The notes: a model not told the origin generated them from the letters alone. DNA of 64,000 bases from Luteibaculum oceani (GCF_007995015.1 NZ_VORB01000007.1:117793-181792), one strand, 5' to 3'; shown: positions 11,126 through 20,977, numbered from the stretch's first letter. Made by a program: numbers and translations.

Positions 11126-13069
11126 TTAAAGAGTATATTTTATAACGACTTGAACCTCTGGGGACTTTATTGTTTTCAGAGGTTTTTTATTTACCTCTAC
11201 CCAATTTCTATCGAGGTATACCCATTCCGAATACTTTATCCATGTGCTGAGTTTTTTCGTCCAAGAGGATTTAATCATAAGATAAAATCTGTTTCCATGT
11301 CCATAATAGGCTGGAATTGAAAAAATGAGTGGAGGGGTGCTTTCAAAAGCATAAATTCTATTATCGTACGATTTGGCTTTAAACCACGCCAGCCTGAATC
11401 TCAGGTGGTGTTTAGCTTTATAAATAGGGAGACTAAATTCTTGGTACCATAAATAGGATGTCTGGGAAGGCTCCATGCCAGAGCACTCAATTCTAGATCG
11501 AAATAAGCTGTTTTCAGAAAGGTCGATTTCAATATGAATTCTAATACTATGCTTTACGGTGGTGTAGGCTACGGGAGATTTATTTTCTATTGAGGAGGAA
11601 TCAGATGACCTTACTCTATTTCTATATCTGAAATAACCCGAAACATTTTTTGCATTTTGAAATTCCGCCTGAATTTGAAAGTCGGAATTCCATTTTTGAT
11701 CGGGTATAAATGCAACCGGGCGCTTGTAGCAATCCATATAGGTACTGATATTCCATCGGTTGTGGATCTTAAACTTATATCCAACCAAGAATCCTGTTTC
11801 AGACCCGGAGGAAAGTGCGGATAACGGACTGGTAAAATTGTTTCTACTTAAAGAGGATAAGTGTCTGGCGAAAAAGGATAATGAACTGTTTTTGGTAATG
11901 AATACTAAAACACCACCATTGAAACTGCGTCCTTGGTTATGCACAGCAAGTTCTCCAAAAAATATTCCTGAATCAAAATTTGCGTTCCAGAACAGACTGT
12001 AGTTACTGCCTCGTAAACTTGCTTCTCGGGACTTTAGTCCGCTTTGCTGAAAGCTTAAACCAATATTACCCAGGCTGTGGTTCCATTGGATTATACCATT
12101 GTAGTTCCGGTGGGTGGCATTATGCTTTCTAGCAACTTCTGAGCTTGTTCTATGCAATCCGGAAGCAGCAATGGACAACATATTTTCGCTATTGATATAA
12201 CTGTCTCGGCGTGTGGATGAAAAACCTAAGGCACCAGAAATTGAGTGAATCTTGATTTCAGTTGCAATTCCACGATAAAAGCTGCTTTCATTAAAACCAC
12301 TGCTAGGTTTCAACAGGCTTCCACCTCGGTGCAAAAATTCTGGATTAGAGGATATCCCCATGGCAAAGGGTAATCCGAACACAAGATTTTGCCCCGATTT
12401 TAAAAAGTAGTCTCCCACAACAACTTGTTTTATAAATCCAGATTTGGGAGTTAGCGAAAAGTTTGCGGTAATAAATTCAATTTTATTTCGATGGAAAAGT
12501 CTTTCACCGGCATCTTTTTCTATGCCTAAATTGATTTGATATAATTTTTGAGATTTAAGATTTAACCGGGTAAATCCTCTATAATTACTCCCATGGTAAT
12601 CTGTATAGTTTGGGAGATTATTCAGTTTTAAACCTACTCCTGAATATAGCTTTCCAGAGATATTTCGGATATCGTGGTTATTGGAAGTGAGATAAATTTT
12701 TTGATCCTCTAGGGTGAAAAAATTTCTGAGCATTTTAACATCTTCAAATCCTATTTGGGGAGTCCGTAAAACATCCTGCCAATTCTGAAAACGTCCAAGC
12801 TTATTTCGAGCATCCATTAAGCTTCTACTTTGTAATCCGCTTAAAAGTGGAAATTCTTCAAGTTCGGATATTGAACAGCTGTTGAGTGGGATTTTGTTTT
12901 CAGAATATTGTTGCAACAGATCTAAAAATTCTTGAGTAGGTAAGCCCTCGGAATCTGTTGTTTCGGTATGTTTTTGGAGGTATTCAATCCATTCGGAATC
13001 TGTTTGCTGACTCCAAGACGAGAATGGAAATAAAGCAAAACAGGCAATTAGGGAGCAGAAACTTCTCAT
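11126..13069 (-). CDS. exported HhH-domain protein with beta-rich C-terminal region
   Basis: About 647 residues from the ATG at 13069, whose ATGA overlaps the stop of the upstream gene. A start at 13084 would add five residues (MGGYA). The N-terminus MRSFCSLIACFALFPFSSWS is a signal peptide. Next comes a ComEA-like helix-hairpin-helix segment (LNSCSISELEEFPLLSGLQS, residues ~52-71, through about 120). The rest is rich in alternating aromatic/polar strands, like an outer-membrane beta barrel. Such HhH-plus-barrel proteins occur in Bacteroidota; their role is unknown to me. Cell-envelope location is inferred. Confidence 0.8.
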   Translation of the reverse strand: MRSFCSLIACFALFPFSSWSQQTDSEWIEYLQKHTETTDSEGLPTQEFLDLLQQYSENKIPLNSCSISELEEFPLLSGLQSRSLMDARNKLGRFQNWQDVLRTPQIGFEDVKMLRNFFTLEDQKIYLTSNNHDIRNISGKLYSGVGLKLNNLPNYTDYHGSNYRGFTRLNLKSQKLYQINLGIEKDAGERLFHRNKIEFITANFSLTPKSGFIKQVVVGDYFLKSGQNLVFGLPFAMGISSNPEFLHRGGSLLKPSSGFNESSFYRGIATEIKIHSISGALGFSSTRRDSYINSENMLSIAASGLHRTSSEVARKHNATHRNYNGIIQWNHSLGNIGLSFQQSGLKSREASLRGSNYSLFWNANFDSGIFFGELAVHNQGRSFNGGVLVFITKNSSLSFFARHLSSLSRNNFTSPLSALSSGSETGFLVGYKFKIHNRWNISTYMDCYKRPVAFIPDQKWNSDFQIQAEFQNAKNVSGYFRYRNRVRSSDSSSIENKSPVAYTTVKHSIRIHIEIDLSENSLFRSRIECSGMEPSQTSYLWYQEFSLPIYKAKHHLRFRLAWFKAKSYDNRIYAFESTPPLIFSIPAYYGHGNRFYLMIKSSWTKKLSTWIKYSEWVYLDRNWVEVNKKPLKTIKSPEVQVVIKYTL

Positions 13070-13857
13070 CGCATATCCTCCCAAAAAAGAAAGGCCCCCA
13101 CACCCGCCGAGGGTGGAAGATTAAAAAGTAATGAACTAGAAACAAGGATTGAAATATTACCAAGGGTGCTACAAAATCCAAAATTGAGTGATTTAGGAAA
13201 GGAACGTCCACCTATAAAGATTTGAAGATTTTGCTTTGGTAGGTAGGATAGGGATAGTGCCAATCCAAAGTTTTGCTGGTGTGCAAAAAGCTCTGATTGG
13301 TAATAAAGGCTTTGCGAATCCCTAATTAATAACCTAAGTGAGAGGTATGAGGGAATGGTGTTAACGGTATATGCGTTATGCACGAAGTTCCTTAGTAACA
13401 AAGCCAACTCCATACTTTCCAGATTGTAATTAAAACCAAGGCTAGGGCCAAAAAACAGTTCATTTTTAATTTCCCGGCTAGTGGTAACAAAGTAATGAGA
13501 GGAAGTACTAATACCCATTTTCAGGTTCGGGGCAAGGTCTTTAACGGTACCTATAGAGAACCTGTAGTCGTTAAAGTGTTTATTGCCCGACTCAGAAAAT
13601 GAAATTAGCCAAGACTTCCATCCAGCATTAATGGTAAAGAAATTGAAATCCTTATGTAAAAAACGATTTTGCACCCATGCACCCACAAAGGTTCTTTTGG
13701 GTGCAAGTGAAGGGTTGTGGGATAAAGCGGAAAAGTCGTTGGGGTTTTGGCTTATCCCGGTGCTTTGATACATGGGGCCAAATGCCTGATAGCTTTGTGC
13801 GAAGGAAAAAAAGGGAGCTAAAGCAAAGGCTAAAGTAAGTTTGTGGTAGGTATACAT
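13066..13857 (-). CDS. exported beta-rich envelope protein of unknown function
   Basis: A 263-residue protein with a signal peptide (MYTYHKLTLAFALAPFFSFA, cleavage likely before QSYQ) and many amphipathic beta strands. The segment SQNPNDFSALSHNPSLAP after the signal resembles the start of PorV/PorP-like barrel proteins, but I cannot assign it to a family. It is translationally coupled to the HhH-barrel gene by an ATGA overlap at 13066-13069. The two probably form one envelope unit, transcribed leftwards and divergently from adk. Confidence 0.75.
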   Translation of the reverse strand: MYTYHKLTLAFALAPFFSFAQSYQAFGPMYQSTGISQNPNDFSALSHNPSLAPKRTFVGAWVQNRFLHKDFNFFTINAGWKSWLISFSESGNKHFNDYRFSIGTVKDLAPNLKMGISTSSHYFVTTSREIKNELFFGPSLGFNYNLESMELALLLRNFVHNAYTVNTIPSYLSLRLLIRDSQSLYYQSELFAHQQNFGLALSLSYLPKQNLQIFIGGRSFPKSLNFGFCSTLGNISILVSSSLLFNLPPSAGVGAFLFWEDMR

Positions 13858-13959
13858 GGTAGGATTTTTTAGGGTCTTACTTAGGGGGAGCTTTTATATC
13901 CAAAATAGGGCGAGTATGTTTTTTAAAAGGTGCATCTTTGCAAGTCTAATTTTAAGAAC

Positions 13960-14532
13960 ATGTTGCACCTAATTTTATTTGGACCTCCCGGTGCGGGGAA
14001 GGGAACACAGTCGGAAAAACTTGTCGAGAAATACGAATTGTGTCACCTATCTACAGGAGATATCTTTAGATACAATATAAAAAATGAAACCGACTTAGGG
14101 AAATTGGCCAAGTCCTATATGGACAAGGGTGAGCTTGTTCCCGATGAGGTAACCATAAAAATGTTAGAGGCGGAGGTAGACAAAAATGCCGATGCTAAAG
14201 GATTCATATTTGATGGCTTCCCTAGAACCATTCCTCAAGCTAAAGCTTTAGATACTTTTTTAAATTCTAAAGGAGCAAAAGTTGATGCTATGATTGCATT
14301 ACACGTTGATGAGGAAGAACTGGTTAAAAGATTGCTTTTAAGAGGGAAAGATAGTGCCAGAGCTGATGATCAAAACGAGGATGTGATCAGAAAGCGCATT
14401 TCCGTATATAACGAACAAACGGCTCAGGTTGCAGGCCATTACGAAGGTTTAGGAAGATTCCATCAAGTAAATGGTGAGCAATCAATTGATGAGGTTTTTA
14501 ATAACCTTTGTGGTATAATAAATAAGTTGTAA
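13960..14532 (+). CDS. adk: adenylate kinase
   Basis: From the ATG at 13960 this gives 190 residues, the normal length. A GTG at 13930 would add ten residues that do not fit the family start MLHLILFGPPGAGKGTQ. The P-loop GPPGAGKGT is at residues 7-15, the NMP-binding part has STGDIFRYNI, and FDGFPRT is the second nucleotide site. The LID is short, the usual type in this phylum. The enzyme equilibrates ATP + AMP with 2 ADP. A possible promoter box CATCTTTG (one mismatch to TAnnTTTG) lies at 13933-13940. obgE follows after 6 bases. Confidence 0.95.
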   Translation: MLHLILFGPPGAGKGTQSEKLVEKYELCHLSTGDIFRYNIKNETDLGKLAKSYMDKGELVPDEVTIKMLEAEVDKNADAKGFIFDGFPRTIPQAKALDTFLNSKGAKVDAMIALHVDEEELVKRLLLRGKDSARADDQNEDVIRKRISVYNEQTAQVAGHYEGLGRFHQVNGEQSIDEVFNNLCGIINKL

Positions 14533-14538
14533 TTCGCT

Positions 14539-15534
14539 TTGTCCAATAAAAACTTTGTTGACTACGTAAAAATTTGTTGCCGTTCTGGAAAGGGTGGGGC
14601 AGGTTCTGCCCATTTGCGCAGGGAAAAGTTTGTACCTAAAGGAGGTCCAGACGGTGGTGATGGTGGTAGAGGAGGTCACATTATTATTCGTGGTAATAAA
14701 CAATTGTGGACCTTACTTCACCTAAAATACACCAAGCACGTTATTGCGGGCCATGGTGAACCAGGTAGTAAACAACATAGTAGTGGTTTAAGCGGTAAGG
14801 ATATCATTCTGGAAGTTCCTTTGGGAACTATTGCAAGGGATCCCGAAACCGGAGAACAAATCCTGGAAATTACCGAGGATGGGCAAGAGTCCATTTTGGT
14901 TTCTGGAGGAAGAGGAGGTCTTGGAAACGCGCATTTTAAATCTGCCACCAATCAAACTCCTCGATATGCCCAACCGGGTGAAGATGGAAAAGAGGAGTGG
15001 AAGATTCTAGAACTTAAAGTTTTAGCGGATGTTGGATTAGTAGGATTCCCTAATGCGGGTAAATCAACTTTCCTTTCTGTTATTAGTGCGGCAAAACCAG
15101 AAATTGCCAACTATCCTTTTACCACCTTAGTACCTAATCTCGGTATGGTTCCATATCGTGGGCATAAGTCCTTTATCGTTGCCGATATTCCTGGGATAAT
15201 CGAAGACGCACATAAAGGGAAAGGATTGGGATTAAGATTTTTAAGGCATATAGAAAGAAATTCTGTTCTGCTATTTATGGTGCCTGCCGATGCCGACAGC
15301 ATTATAGAGCAATACAATATTCTTAAGAACGAACTCAATCAATTCAATCCAGAACTAATGCATAAAAAGCATTTGTTGGCGATTACTAAATGCGATATGT
15401 TGGATGATGAATTGATGGAAGAGATTAAAAAAGAAGTTCCCTCGGGTGTTCCTGTATCCTTTATTTCGTCTGTTGCCAACATTGGGATTCAGGAGTTGAA
15501 AGACCAAATTTGGAAAAGCATTAATGAGGAATGA
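14539..15534 (+). CDS. obgE: GTPase Obg/CgtA
   Basis: The 331-residue product is Obg, a ribosome-assembly and stress-related GTPase. The N-terminal glycine-rich Obg fold (residues 1-160) shows [19 protein letters not shown] and [14 protein letters not shown]. The G domain has GFPNAGKST at residues 169-177, [20 protein letters not shown] (switch II), and TKCD for base recognition. The start is TTG at 14539; no ATG or GTG fits the conserved N-terminus NFVDYVKI. It lacks the longer C-terminal extension of some Obg proteins. Its stop overlaps the next gene (ATGA). Confidence 0.95.
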   Translation: MSNKNFVDYVKICCRSGKGGAGSAHLRREKFVPKGGPDGGDGGRGGHIIIRGNKQLWTLLHLKYTKHVIAGHGEPGSKQHSSGLSGKDIILEVPLGTIARDPETGEQILEITEDGQESILVSGGRGGLGNAHFKSATNQTPRYAQPGEDGKEEWKILELKVLADVGLVGFPNAGKSTFLSVISAAKPEIANYPFTTLVPNLGMVPYRGHKSFIVADIPGIIEDAHKGKGLGLRFLRHIERNSVLLFMVPADADSIIEQYNILKNELNQFNPELMHKKHLLAITKCDMLDDELMEEIKKEVPSGVPVSFISSVANIGIQELKDQIWKSINEE

Positions 15535-16094
15535 TTGAATGGTTAATTTCCATAGATGAAAAACTTCTATTGGCCATTAACGGGTGGCAAGGTGGTTTTT
15601 TAGATGGATTTTTCCTTTTCGTTACCAATAAGCACAATTGGCTTCCGCTATACCTCTTTTTAATTTTATTCATGTGGTGGGAAAGGGGCTGGAAGAAAAT
15701 GCTTCTTTTTTCCGTTGCCAGTATACTTGTTGTTGCAACTGCTGATTTAGTTTCTGTACATCTTTTTAAGGAAGTTTTTCAACGATTAAGGCCCTGTCAC
15801 CAAGAGCACCTAATGGGATTAGTTAATACCATTGGCGGAAAATGTGGGGGGCAATATGGATTTGTATCCAGCCATGCAAGTAATCATTTTGCTTTGGGGA
15901 TCTGGTTTGCTTTTGTTTTTAAAACTAATTTTAATTTCCCCCGTTGTCCTTTTATTGTTTGGGCCTTTTTAATAGCCTTAAGTCGAGTTTATCTTGGAGT
16001 TCATTTTCCAGGAGATGTTATCGTTGGGGGGCTCGTTGGAGCTTTTATCGGCGGCATATATTTCGGAGTATTTAAAAAATTAGGATGGGTCTAG
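15531..16094 (+). CDS. PAP2-family membrane phosphatase
   Basis: A 187-residue integral membrane phosphatase of the PAP2/lipid phosphatase type. The three catalytic motifs are visible: a phosphate-binding stretch with [10 protein letters not shown], then [10 protein letters not shown] with the catalytic His, then [14 protein letters not shown] with the second His and Asp. Several hydrophobic helices flank them. Likely substrates are undecaprenyl pyrophosphate or a lipid A/phosphatidyl phosphate; the sequence alone does not decide. It overlaps obgE by 4 bases and crcB by 10, so the three are probably co-transcribed. Confidence 0.88.
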   Translation: MIEWLISIDEKLLLAINGWQGGFLDGFFLFVTNKHNWLPLYLFLILFMWWERGWKKMLLFSVASILVVATADLVSVHLFKEVFQRLRPCHQEHLMGLVNTIGGKCGGQYGFVSSHASNHFALGIWFAFVFKTNFNFPRCPFIVWAFLIALSRVYLGVHFPGDVIVGGLVGAFIGGIYFGVFKKLGWV

Positions 16095-16447
16095 TTCCGT
16101 CATTATTGGTTTTTTTAGGAGGAGGGTTAGGTGCTTTTTTTCGGTTTGGAATAGGACGAATGATTGGTAGTACTCAATTCCCCTGGGCTACTCTTATAAG
16201 TAATTTAATTGCCTGTTTGGTTTTAGGTGTATTAATCTATCTCGGGCAAGGAAATAAAAACAACCAACTTCTTCTAGTTACAGGCTTTTGTGGTGGATTA
16301 AGTACCTTTTCTACGTTTAGTTTCGAAACTTTTGAAATGCTTAGGATAGGGAATTACACCTGGGCAATCCTAAATATTGTAATAAGTGTTTTATGCTGTA
16401 TGCTAATTCTTTTTTTTGTATTTCAAGTCACTGCAAAAAACGGATAG
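16085..16447 (+). CDS. crcB: fluoride ion channel CrcB/Fluc
   Basis: A 120-residue four-helix membrane protein of the Fluc/CrcB family, which exports fluoride as a dual-topology dimer. Signatures are GGGLGAFFRFGIGRMIG near residues 12-28, the ATLISNLIACLVLG helix, and TGFCGGLSTFSTFSFE with the phenylalanine and polar-track residues. It overlaps the PAP2 gene upstream. The following phosphatase frame starts inside its last 55 bases. I saw no fluoride riboswitch in front of it, nor room for one. Confidence 0.92.
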   Translation: MGLVPSLLVFLGGGLGAFFRFGIGRMIGSTQFPWATLISNLIACLVLGVLIYLGQGNKNNQLLLVTGFCGGLSTFSTFSFETFEMLRIGNYTWAILNIVISVLCCMLILFFVFQVTAKNG

Positions 16448-18069
16448 GCCTATTCGGACTTTTTCTTTTCCTTGGGGCCTGCTCATTTTCCGAAAAGACT
16501 CACGTAGATATAAAGCATCATAAACTGCTTATAGGGATCACAGTCGATCAAATGCGCTTCGATTATCTACAGCGATTTGATACCCTTTTTATTCATCCCA
16601 ATGGTTTTAAAAGATTAACCCAGCAAGGGGTAAATTTCACACAGACGAAATATTCTTATTTCCCTACTTATACCGGGCCGGGTCACGCAACGATTTTTAC
16701 GGGAGCAAATCCCAAACATCATGGAATTGTAGGAAACGATTGGTACGATAAATCTTTAGGCAAGTATGTGTACTGTGTTTCAGACACTACCGAAAATACG
16801 ATTGGTTCAAACTCCGGAGCTGGACAAATGTCTCCCCACCATTTATTAGTTCCTTCAATTGGCGATTATTTCAAAGAATTCTTTGGGCAAACAGCAAAGG
16901 TTTATGGGATAAGCCTAAAGGATAGGTCGGCAATATTACCCACAGGTTTTAACGGTGACGCCGCCTTTTGGTGGGATGGAGGTAAACAGGGGAAATTTAT
17001 AACCTCTACTTATTACATGTCTCAAATAGGCGAATGGGTAGATCAATTTAATGAGTCAGGATATGCCGATAGGTTGTTAGAAAGTGACTGGACGCTTTCT
17101 CCACTACTTTCTAAACTAGATTTGGATGACGATTTGCCTTGGGAACGCCCATTTAAAGGGATGAAAGCCGCTGTTTTTCCATATGAGCTATCCAAATTGA
17201 GATTGATTAATGGAGACTACTCCCTTCTAAAGCAGGTTCCGCAGGGTAATGAATTGATTTCCGCCTTTGCCAAGAAACTTATTGAAAACGAGCAGCTGGG
17301 GCTGGATACTATACCGGATTTTTTATCTCTGAGCTTTTCTGCTACCGACTACGTTGGTCATCGTTTTGGAACCGAATCACTTGAGCTGGTTGATGTGTAT
17401 TTTAAACTGGATAAGGTCTTGGGGGATTTCTTTTCTTATTTGGATCAAAAGATTGGAAGGGATAATTATACGGTATTTCTCAGTTCGGACCATGGAGCTG
17501 CACCACCTGCTGGTTTTGCTATGGTTAATTTGGCAAGAGGGGGGACGGTTAATCCCCTAGACTTAGAATTGGAGTTGAGGAATTATCTTCAAAATAAAGG
17601 CCTTCCTCAGACGGCGGTGAGGTCGCTAATAAACCAACAAATTTATCTAGATACAGCCATTTCGGGCCATCAAACTGTGGAAGTGAAAAAGGAGATTATT
17701 TCCTTTCTTAAGGCACAGCCATTTGTAGAAGAGACCCTTGATGCTGTGGTATTTTCTACGGGGATAAGTGCCGCATATAATGGAAGACATTTTAACGCTG
17801 CAAAGGCGGGATATCACCCAAAAAGGTCGGGTGATATCTTTTATTTTTTGAAACCCAATTGGGTGGAATATCCAGAAGGAGGATCCACCCACGGTTCGTT
17901 CGATGATTGGGATAGGCACGTACCGTTTTTGCTTTGGAATTCGAGTTTAAATCGAAAGCATATAAACACGCCTATAGATGTTGTAGATATTGCGCCTACA
18001 GTTTTCGAAATTTTGGATTTCAAACATCCCAATACCTTCTCTGGTATTTCCAGGTATCCAGTTAAATAG
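16393..18069 (+). CDS. PafA-like alkaline phosphatase, probable lipoprotein
   Basis: A 558-residue member of the alkaline phosphatase superfamily resembling the phosphate-irrepressible PafA of flavobacteria. After a lipoprotein-type signal (FGLFLFLGAC, lipobox LGAC near residue 29) come GITVDQMRFDYLQ with a metal ligand, TYTGPGHATIFTG with the likely Thr nucleophile at residue 94, KDRSAILPTG matching the PafA Lys/Arg pair, and SSDHGA with Asp and His ligands. The only ATG upstream of the signal is at 16393, inside crcB, which leaves an unusually long n-region. A non-ATG start nearer the signal is possible. Confidence 0.88.
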   Translation: MLYANSFFCISSHCKKRIGLFGLFLFLGACSFSEKTHVDIKHHKLLIGITVDQMRFDYLQRFDTLFIHPNGFKRLTQQGVNFTQTKYSYFPTYTGPGHATIFTGANPKHHGIVGNDWYDKSLGKYVYCVSDTTENTIGSNSGAGQMSPHHLLVPSIGDYFKEFFGQTAKVYGISLKDRSAILPTGFNGDAAFWWDGGKQGKFITSTYYMSQIGEWVDQFNESGYADRLLESDWTLSPLLSKLDLDDDLPWERPFKGMKAAVFPYELSKLRLINGDYSLLKQVPQGNELISAFAKKLIENEQLGLDTIPDFLSLSFSATDYVGHRFGTESLELVDVYFKLDKVLGDFFSYLDQKIGRDNYTVFLSSDHGAAPPAGFAMVNLARGGTVNPLDLELELRNYLQNKGLPQTAVRSLINQQIYLDTAISGHQTVEVKKEIISFLKAQPFVEETLDAVVFSTGISAAYNGRHFNAAKAGYHPKRSGDIFYFLKPNWVEYPEGGSTHGSFDDWDRHVPFLLWNSSLNRKHINTPIDVVDIAPTVFEILDFKHPNTFSGISRYPVK

Positions 18070-18077
18070 ATTTAAGA

Positions 18078-19100
18078 TTATTTTGATTTAATAACCTTAC
18101 AAGCTCTTTCAATGGCTTCCAGAGTAACATCTATATGGGTTACAAATCGAATGGATGTTTGGCTAAAAGGCAAGCAGGAAATTCCCGCATCTGTCAAGTA
18201 CTTTAACCAATCCTGATTATCCCATTCACTTTCAGTTTCAAAAATTACAATGTTAGTTTTTGGCGGGATTACGTCCTTAACACCGGGGCGATTTTCTAAT
18301 GCATTGGCCAACATAATTGCCTTTTTATGGTCGTCTGCCAGCAACGGTACATGGTGGTCCAAAGCGTAAGATGCAGCTCTAGCCAGGAATCCACCTTGTC
18401 GCATTCCACCACCCATTCTTTTTCTAACTCGGTGAGCTTCTTGAATAAAGGATTTGCTACCAATAATAGCAGACCCCACAGGGCAACCCAATCCCTTTGA
18501 GAAACAAATGGAAAGGGAATCAAATAAAGGACCTACTTCTTTAGGGCTCTTTTGGTCTGCCACCAAAGCATTAAAAAGTCTTGCTCCATCCACATGAAAA
18601 GGCAAGTTTTCGGATTTACAAAATGCCGATATAGCTTCAATTTCTGTCCAATCCCAAAGTCCACCACCACCGCGATTAGTGGTGTTTTCAATAGCGACCA
18701 TGGCTGTTCGTGGGTAATGCGAGTCGCTTGGGTGAACAGCTTCCTTAACATCCTTTAAAGTAAAGGTGCCACGGGGGCCATCAAGTAAATAGGGTTGTAC
18801 CCCAGAATTGGCAGCAATTCCTCCTCCCTCATACCTGAAGATATGAGATTCCTTGTGGCAAATTATTTCATCTCCTGGCTGGGTGTGCACTTTAATTGCA
18901 ATTTGATTGGTCATCGTCCCGCTAGGACAAAAAAGAGCTGCTTCATGACCAAACATTTTGGCCACTTTGTTTTGTAATGCGTTAATATCTGGATCTTCAC
19001 CAAAAACGTCATCACCAACCCTGGCCTTAAACATTTCCGAAAGCATTTCTTTGCTAGGCTTGGTAACCGTATCCGATCTTAAGTCTATTTTTTCTGCCAT
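18078..19100 (-). CDS. ltaE: low-specificity L-threonine aldolase
   Basis: The 340-residue PLP enzyme cleaves threonine/allo-threonine to glycine and acetaldehyde. Diagnostic parts are the N-terminal IDLRSDTVTKPSKEML, GDDVFGEDPDINALQ, HVDGARLFNA with the PLP-contacting Asp, and SICFSKGLGCPVGS with the PLP lysine. It is convergent with the phosphatase gene (9 bases apart). Upstream neighbours are an O-methyltransferase 2 bases away and an M16 peptidase, so it is the last gene of a minus-strand unit. Confidence 0.93.
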   Translation of the reverse strand: MAEKIDLRSDTVTKPSKEMLSEMFKARVGDDVFGEDPDINALQNKVAKMFGHEAALFCPSGTMTNQIAIKVHTQPGDEIICHKESHIFRYEGGGIAANSGVQPYLLDGPRGTFTLKDVKEAVHPSDSHYPRTAMVAIENTTNRGGGGLWDWTEIEAISAFCKSENLPFHVDGARLFNALVADQKSPKEVGPLFDSLSICFSKGLGCPVGSAIIGSKSFIQEAHRVRKRMGGGMRQGGFLARAASYALDHHVPLLADDHKKAIMLANALENRPGVKDVIPPKTNIVIFETESEWDNQDWLKYLTDAGISCLPFSQTSIRFVTHIDVTLEAIERACKVIKSK

Positions 19101-19102
19101 AC

Positions 19103-19750
19103 TTAATCTTTAATTTTTCGCATCAAAAAAAGTCCATCCCTAATAGGTAGTAGTACTTTCTCCAGTTTAGGATTTTCTGCAACCTCCTTGTTAAATCGCT
19201 GTAAACCAATTGTATCCTTATCCTTTGGTTTGGCGGGTTCCAAGACTTTTCCACTCCAAAGTACATTGTCGGCTAAAATATGTGCGCCAACTGGAAGTTT
19301 ATCCCAGATGATTTCCAAATATGCACTGTAGTTCTCTTTGTCGGCGTCTATAAAAACAAGGTCAAATTCGCATTTAATTTTTGGGATAATTTCTAGAGCA
19401 TTTCCCCAGTGCATTTTTATTTGGTTCCCAAACTCACTTTTCCCAAAATACTTTTCCAAATAGGGTTGGAGTTCATCATTTAAATCTATAGTGTGCAGTT
19501 CGCCACCTTTCTGTAATCCTTCTGCCATACACAGAGCAGAATAACCTGTGTAGGTGCCAATTTCTAAGATGTTTTTAGGTTTCAGCATGTGGGAAATCAT
19601 ACTCAGTAATCTACCTTGAAAATGCCCACTGAGCATTCTGGGTTGCAGTACTTTCTGATATGTTTCCCTATTGAGCTCGTACAGTAGTTGAGGTTCTTTG
19701 GAGGAATGATTATTTGCGTATTCCTGTAATTTGTTATCTAAAAATTCCAT
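19103..19750 (-). CDS. SAM-dependent O-methyltransferase (caffeoyl-CoA OMT-like)
   Basis: A 215-residue class I methyltransferase of the O-methyltransferase 3 family. Motif I is ILEIGTYTGYSALCMAEGL near residues 60-78, and FDLVFIDADKENY holds the metal-binding acidic residues. HILADNVLWSG is a further family segment. Length fits. The natural acceptor in bacteria of this type is generally unknown. It is packed between the threonine aldolase (2 bases) and the M16 peptidase (3 bases). Confidence 0.9.
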   Translation of the reverse strand: MEFLDNKLQEYANNHSSKEPQLLYELNRETYQKVLQPRMLSGHFQGRLLSMISHMLKPKNILEIGTYTGYSALCMAEGLQKGGELHTIDLNDELQPYLEKYFGKSEFGNQIKMHWGNALEIIPKIKCEFDLVFIDADKENYSAYLEIIWDKLPVGAHILADNVLWSGKVLEPAKPKDKDTIGLQRFNKEVAENPKLEKVLLPIRDGLFLMRKIKD

Positions 19751-19753
19751 GAT

Positions 19754-20977
19754 TTATAAGTAGGTAAGTGAGGAAAGCTGTTTAGGGTCAAGAATAAGAT
19801 TTGCAGCTTCTAAAACTTCCTCTGAAGTAATACTGTAAATTCTCCTGTACACTTCCTCGTCTGATTCTATCTTGTTAAATATTAAGAGGGATTTTGCCAG
19901 ATTGAGCATGTTGCTTGAGTTGCTCTCCTGATTTAATGCGATATGTCCAATTAATTGCTTCTTAGCCTGGTGAAGCTGAAGTGTGCCCAACTTTTTATTT
20001 CTCAACTTTCCCAATACTCCGTTAATTAGGCGGATAGACCTTTTTAGTTGATCGAAATCCGTTCCAAGGTATATGAAGAAGCTTCCCGTATCGATATAGG
20101 GGGTGTAATGAGATTCTATATTATAGGCTATGCCATACTTCTCTCGAATGTATAGGTTTAAATGGCTATTTAGCCCAGGGCCTCCTAAGATGTTGTTAAG
20201 CAGTCCTACAGCTGGGCGGTTTTCTTGAAATAGGTTTGGTGCCGTAGATCCCAAAATAAAATGAGCCTGGTTGGTTTTTTTCTCCGATTCTTTGTGGGAT
20301 GCCTGGTATGCAAATGGAATTTTTCGATTCTTAAGCTCAACTTCTTTCGTGAAGTGGCCAAAATACTTTTCCAAAAGTCGTTTGAGGGACTTCAAATTTA
20401 TTTTACCTGCTGAGCATAGCACCATGTTATTAATTCCATAGTGTTTGTCGATGAACTGCTGTATGTCCGTTTTTTTAAAGCTTCTAACACTTTGCTTTGA
20501 TCCTAAAATGGGGTTAGCCAGTGGGTGCCCCTTAAATATTTGTTCCTCGAAATCGTCAAATATTTGTTCAGAGGGGGAATCCAGGTAAGAGTTTATTTCA
20601 TCTATTACTACTTCCTTTTCCTTTTCAATTTCCTTTTCTGGAAAGCTTGAATTAAACAGGATATCCGCTGTCAATTCAATGGCTCTTTCATAATATTCAT
20701 TTAGAAAACTAGAATGTATCGCAGTGTCTTCTTTTCCAGTGTAAGCATTAATTTCTCCCCCCACCGAGTCTAGCCTATTTAAAACGTGGTACGCTTTTCT
20801 TTTTTGGGTTCCTTTAAAAATAGTGTGTTCTATAAAATGGGCTAAACCAGATTCAGCATCAGTTTCGTCCCTCGAACCACAGTCGATAACCACTCCAAAA
20901 TTTGAAATTGCACCGTTAGTGGGGCAGTGTACCACCCTAAGACCAGATGAAAGCGTAAAAGTGGTGAACTCAAGCAT
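19754..20977 (-). CDS. M16-family zinc peptidase
   Basis: A 407-residue insulinase/mitochondrial-processing-peptidase-like protein. The inverted zinc motif HFIEH is at residues 47-51, and a downstream acidic helix (KEVVIDEINSY) supplies the third ligand. The C-terminal half has the typical inactive-domain features (ILGGPGLNSHLNLYIREKYG with the substrate-binding R/Y). No signal peptide is visible, so it is probably cytoplasmic. Its start overlaps the stop of the DUF5686 gene by one base (TAATG), so the two are likely translationally coupled. Confidence 0.92.
   Translation of the reverse strand: MLEFTTFTLSSGLRVVHCPTNGAISNFGVVIDCGSRDETDAESGLAHFIEHTIFKGTQKRKAYHVLNRLDSVGGEINAYTGKEDTAIHSSFLNEYYERAIELTADILFNSSFPEKEIEKEKEVVIDEINSYLDSPSEQIFDDFEEQIFKGHPLANPILGSKQSVRSFKKTDIQQFIDKHYGINNMVLCSAGKINLKSLKRLLEKYFGHFTKEVELKNRKIPFAYQASHKESEKKTNQAHFILGSTAPNLFQENRPAVGLLNNILGGPGLNSHLNLYIREKYGIAYNIESHYTPYIDTGSFFIYLGTDFDQLKRSIRLINGVLGKLRNKKLGTLQLHQAKKQLIGHIALNQESNSSNMLNLAKSLLIFNKIESDEEVYRRIYSITSEEVLEAANLILDPKQLSSLTYL

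Noticed and set aside
13930..13959. Longer adenylate kinase from GTG at 13930
   Set aside because: The ten added residues do not match the family, whereas the ATG at 13960 gives the canonical start.
16050..16110. Fluoride riboswitch before crcB
   Set aside because: crcB begins inside the preceding gene and no riboswitch core was seen there.
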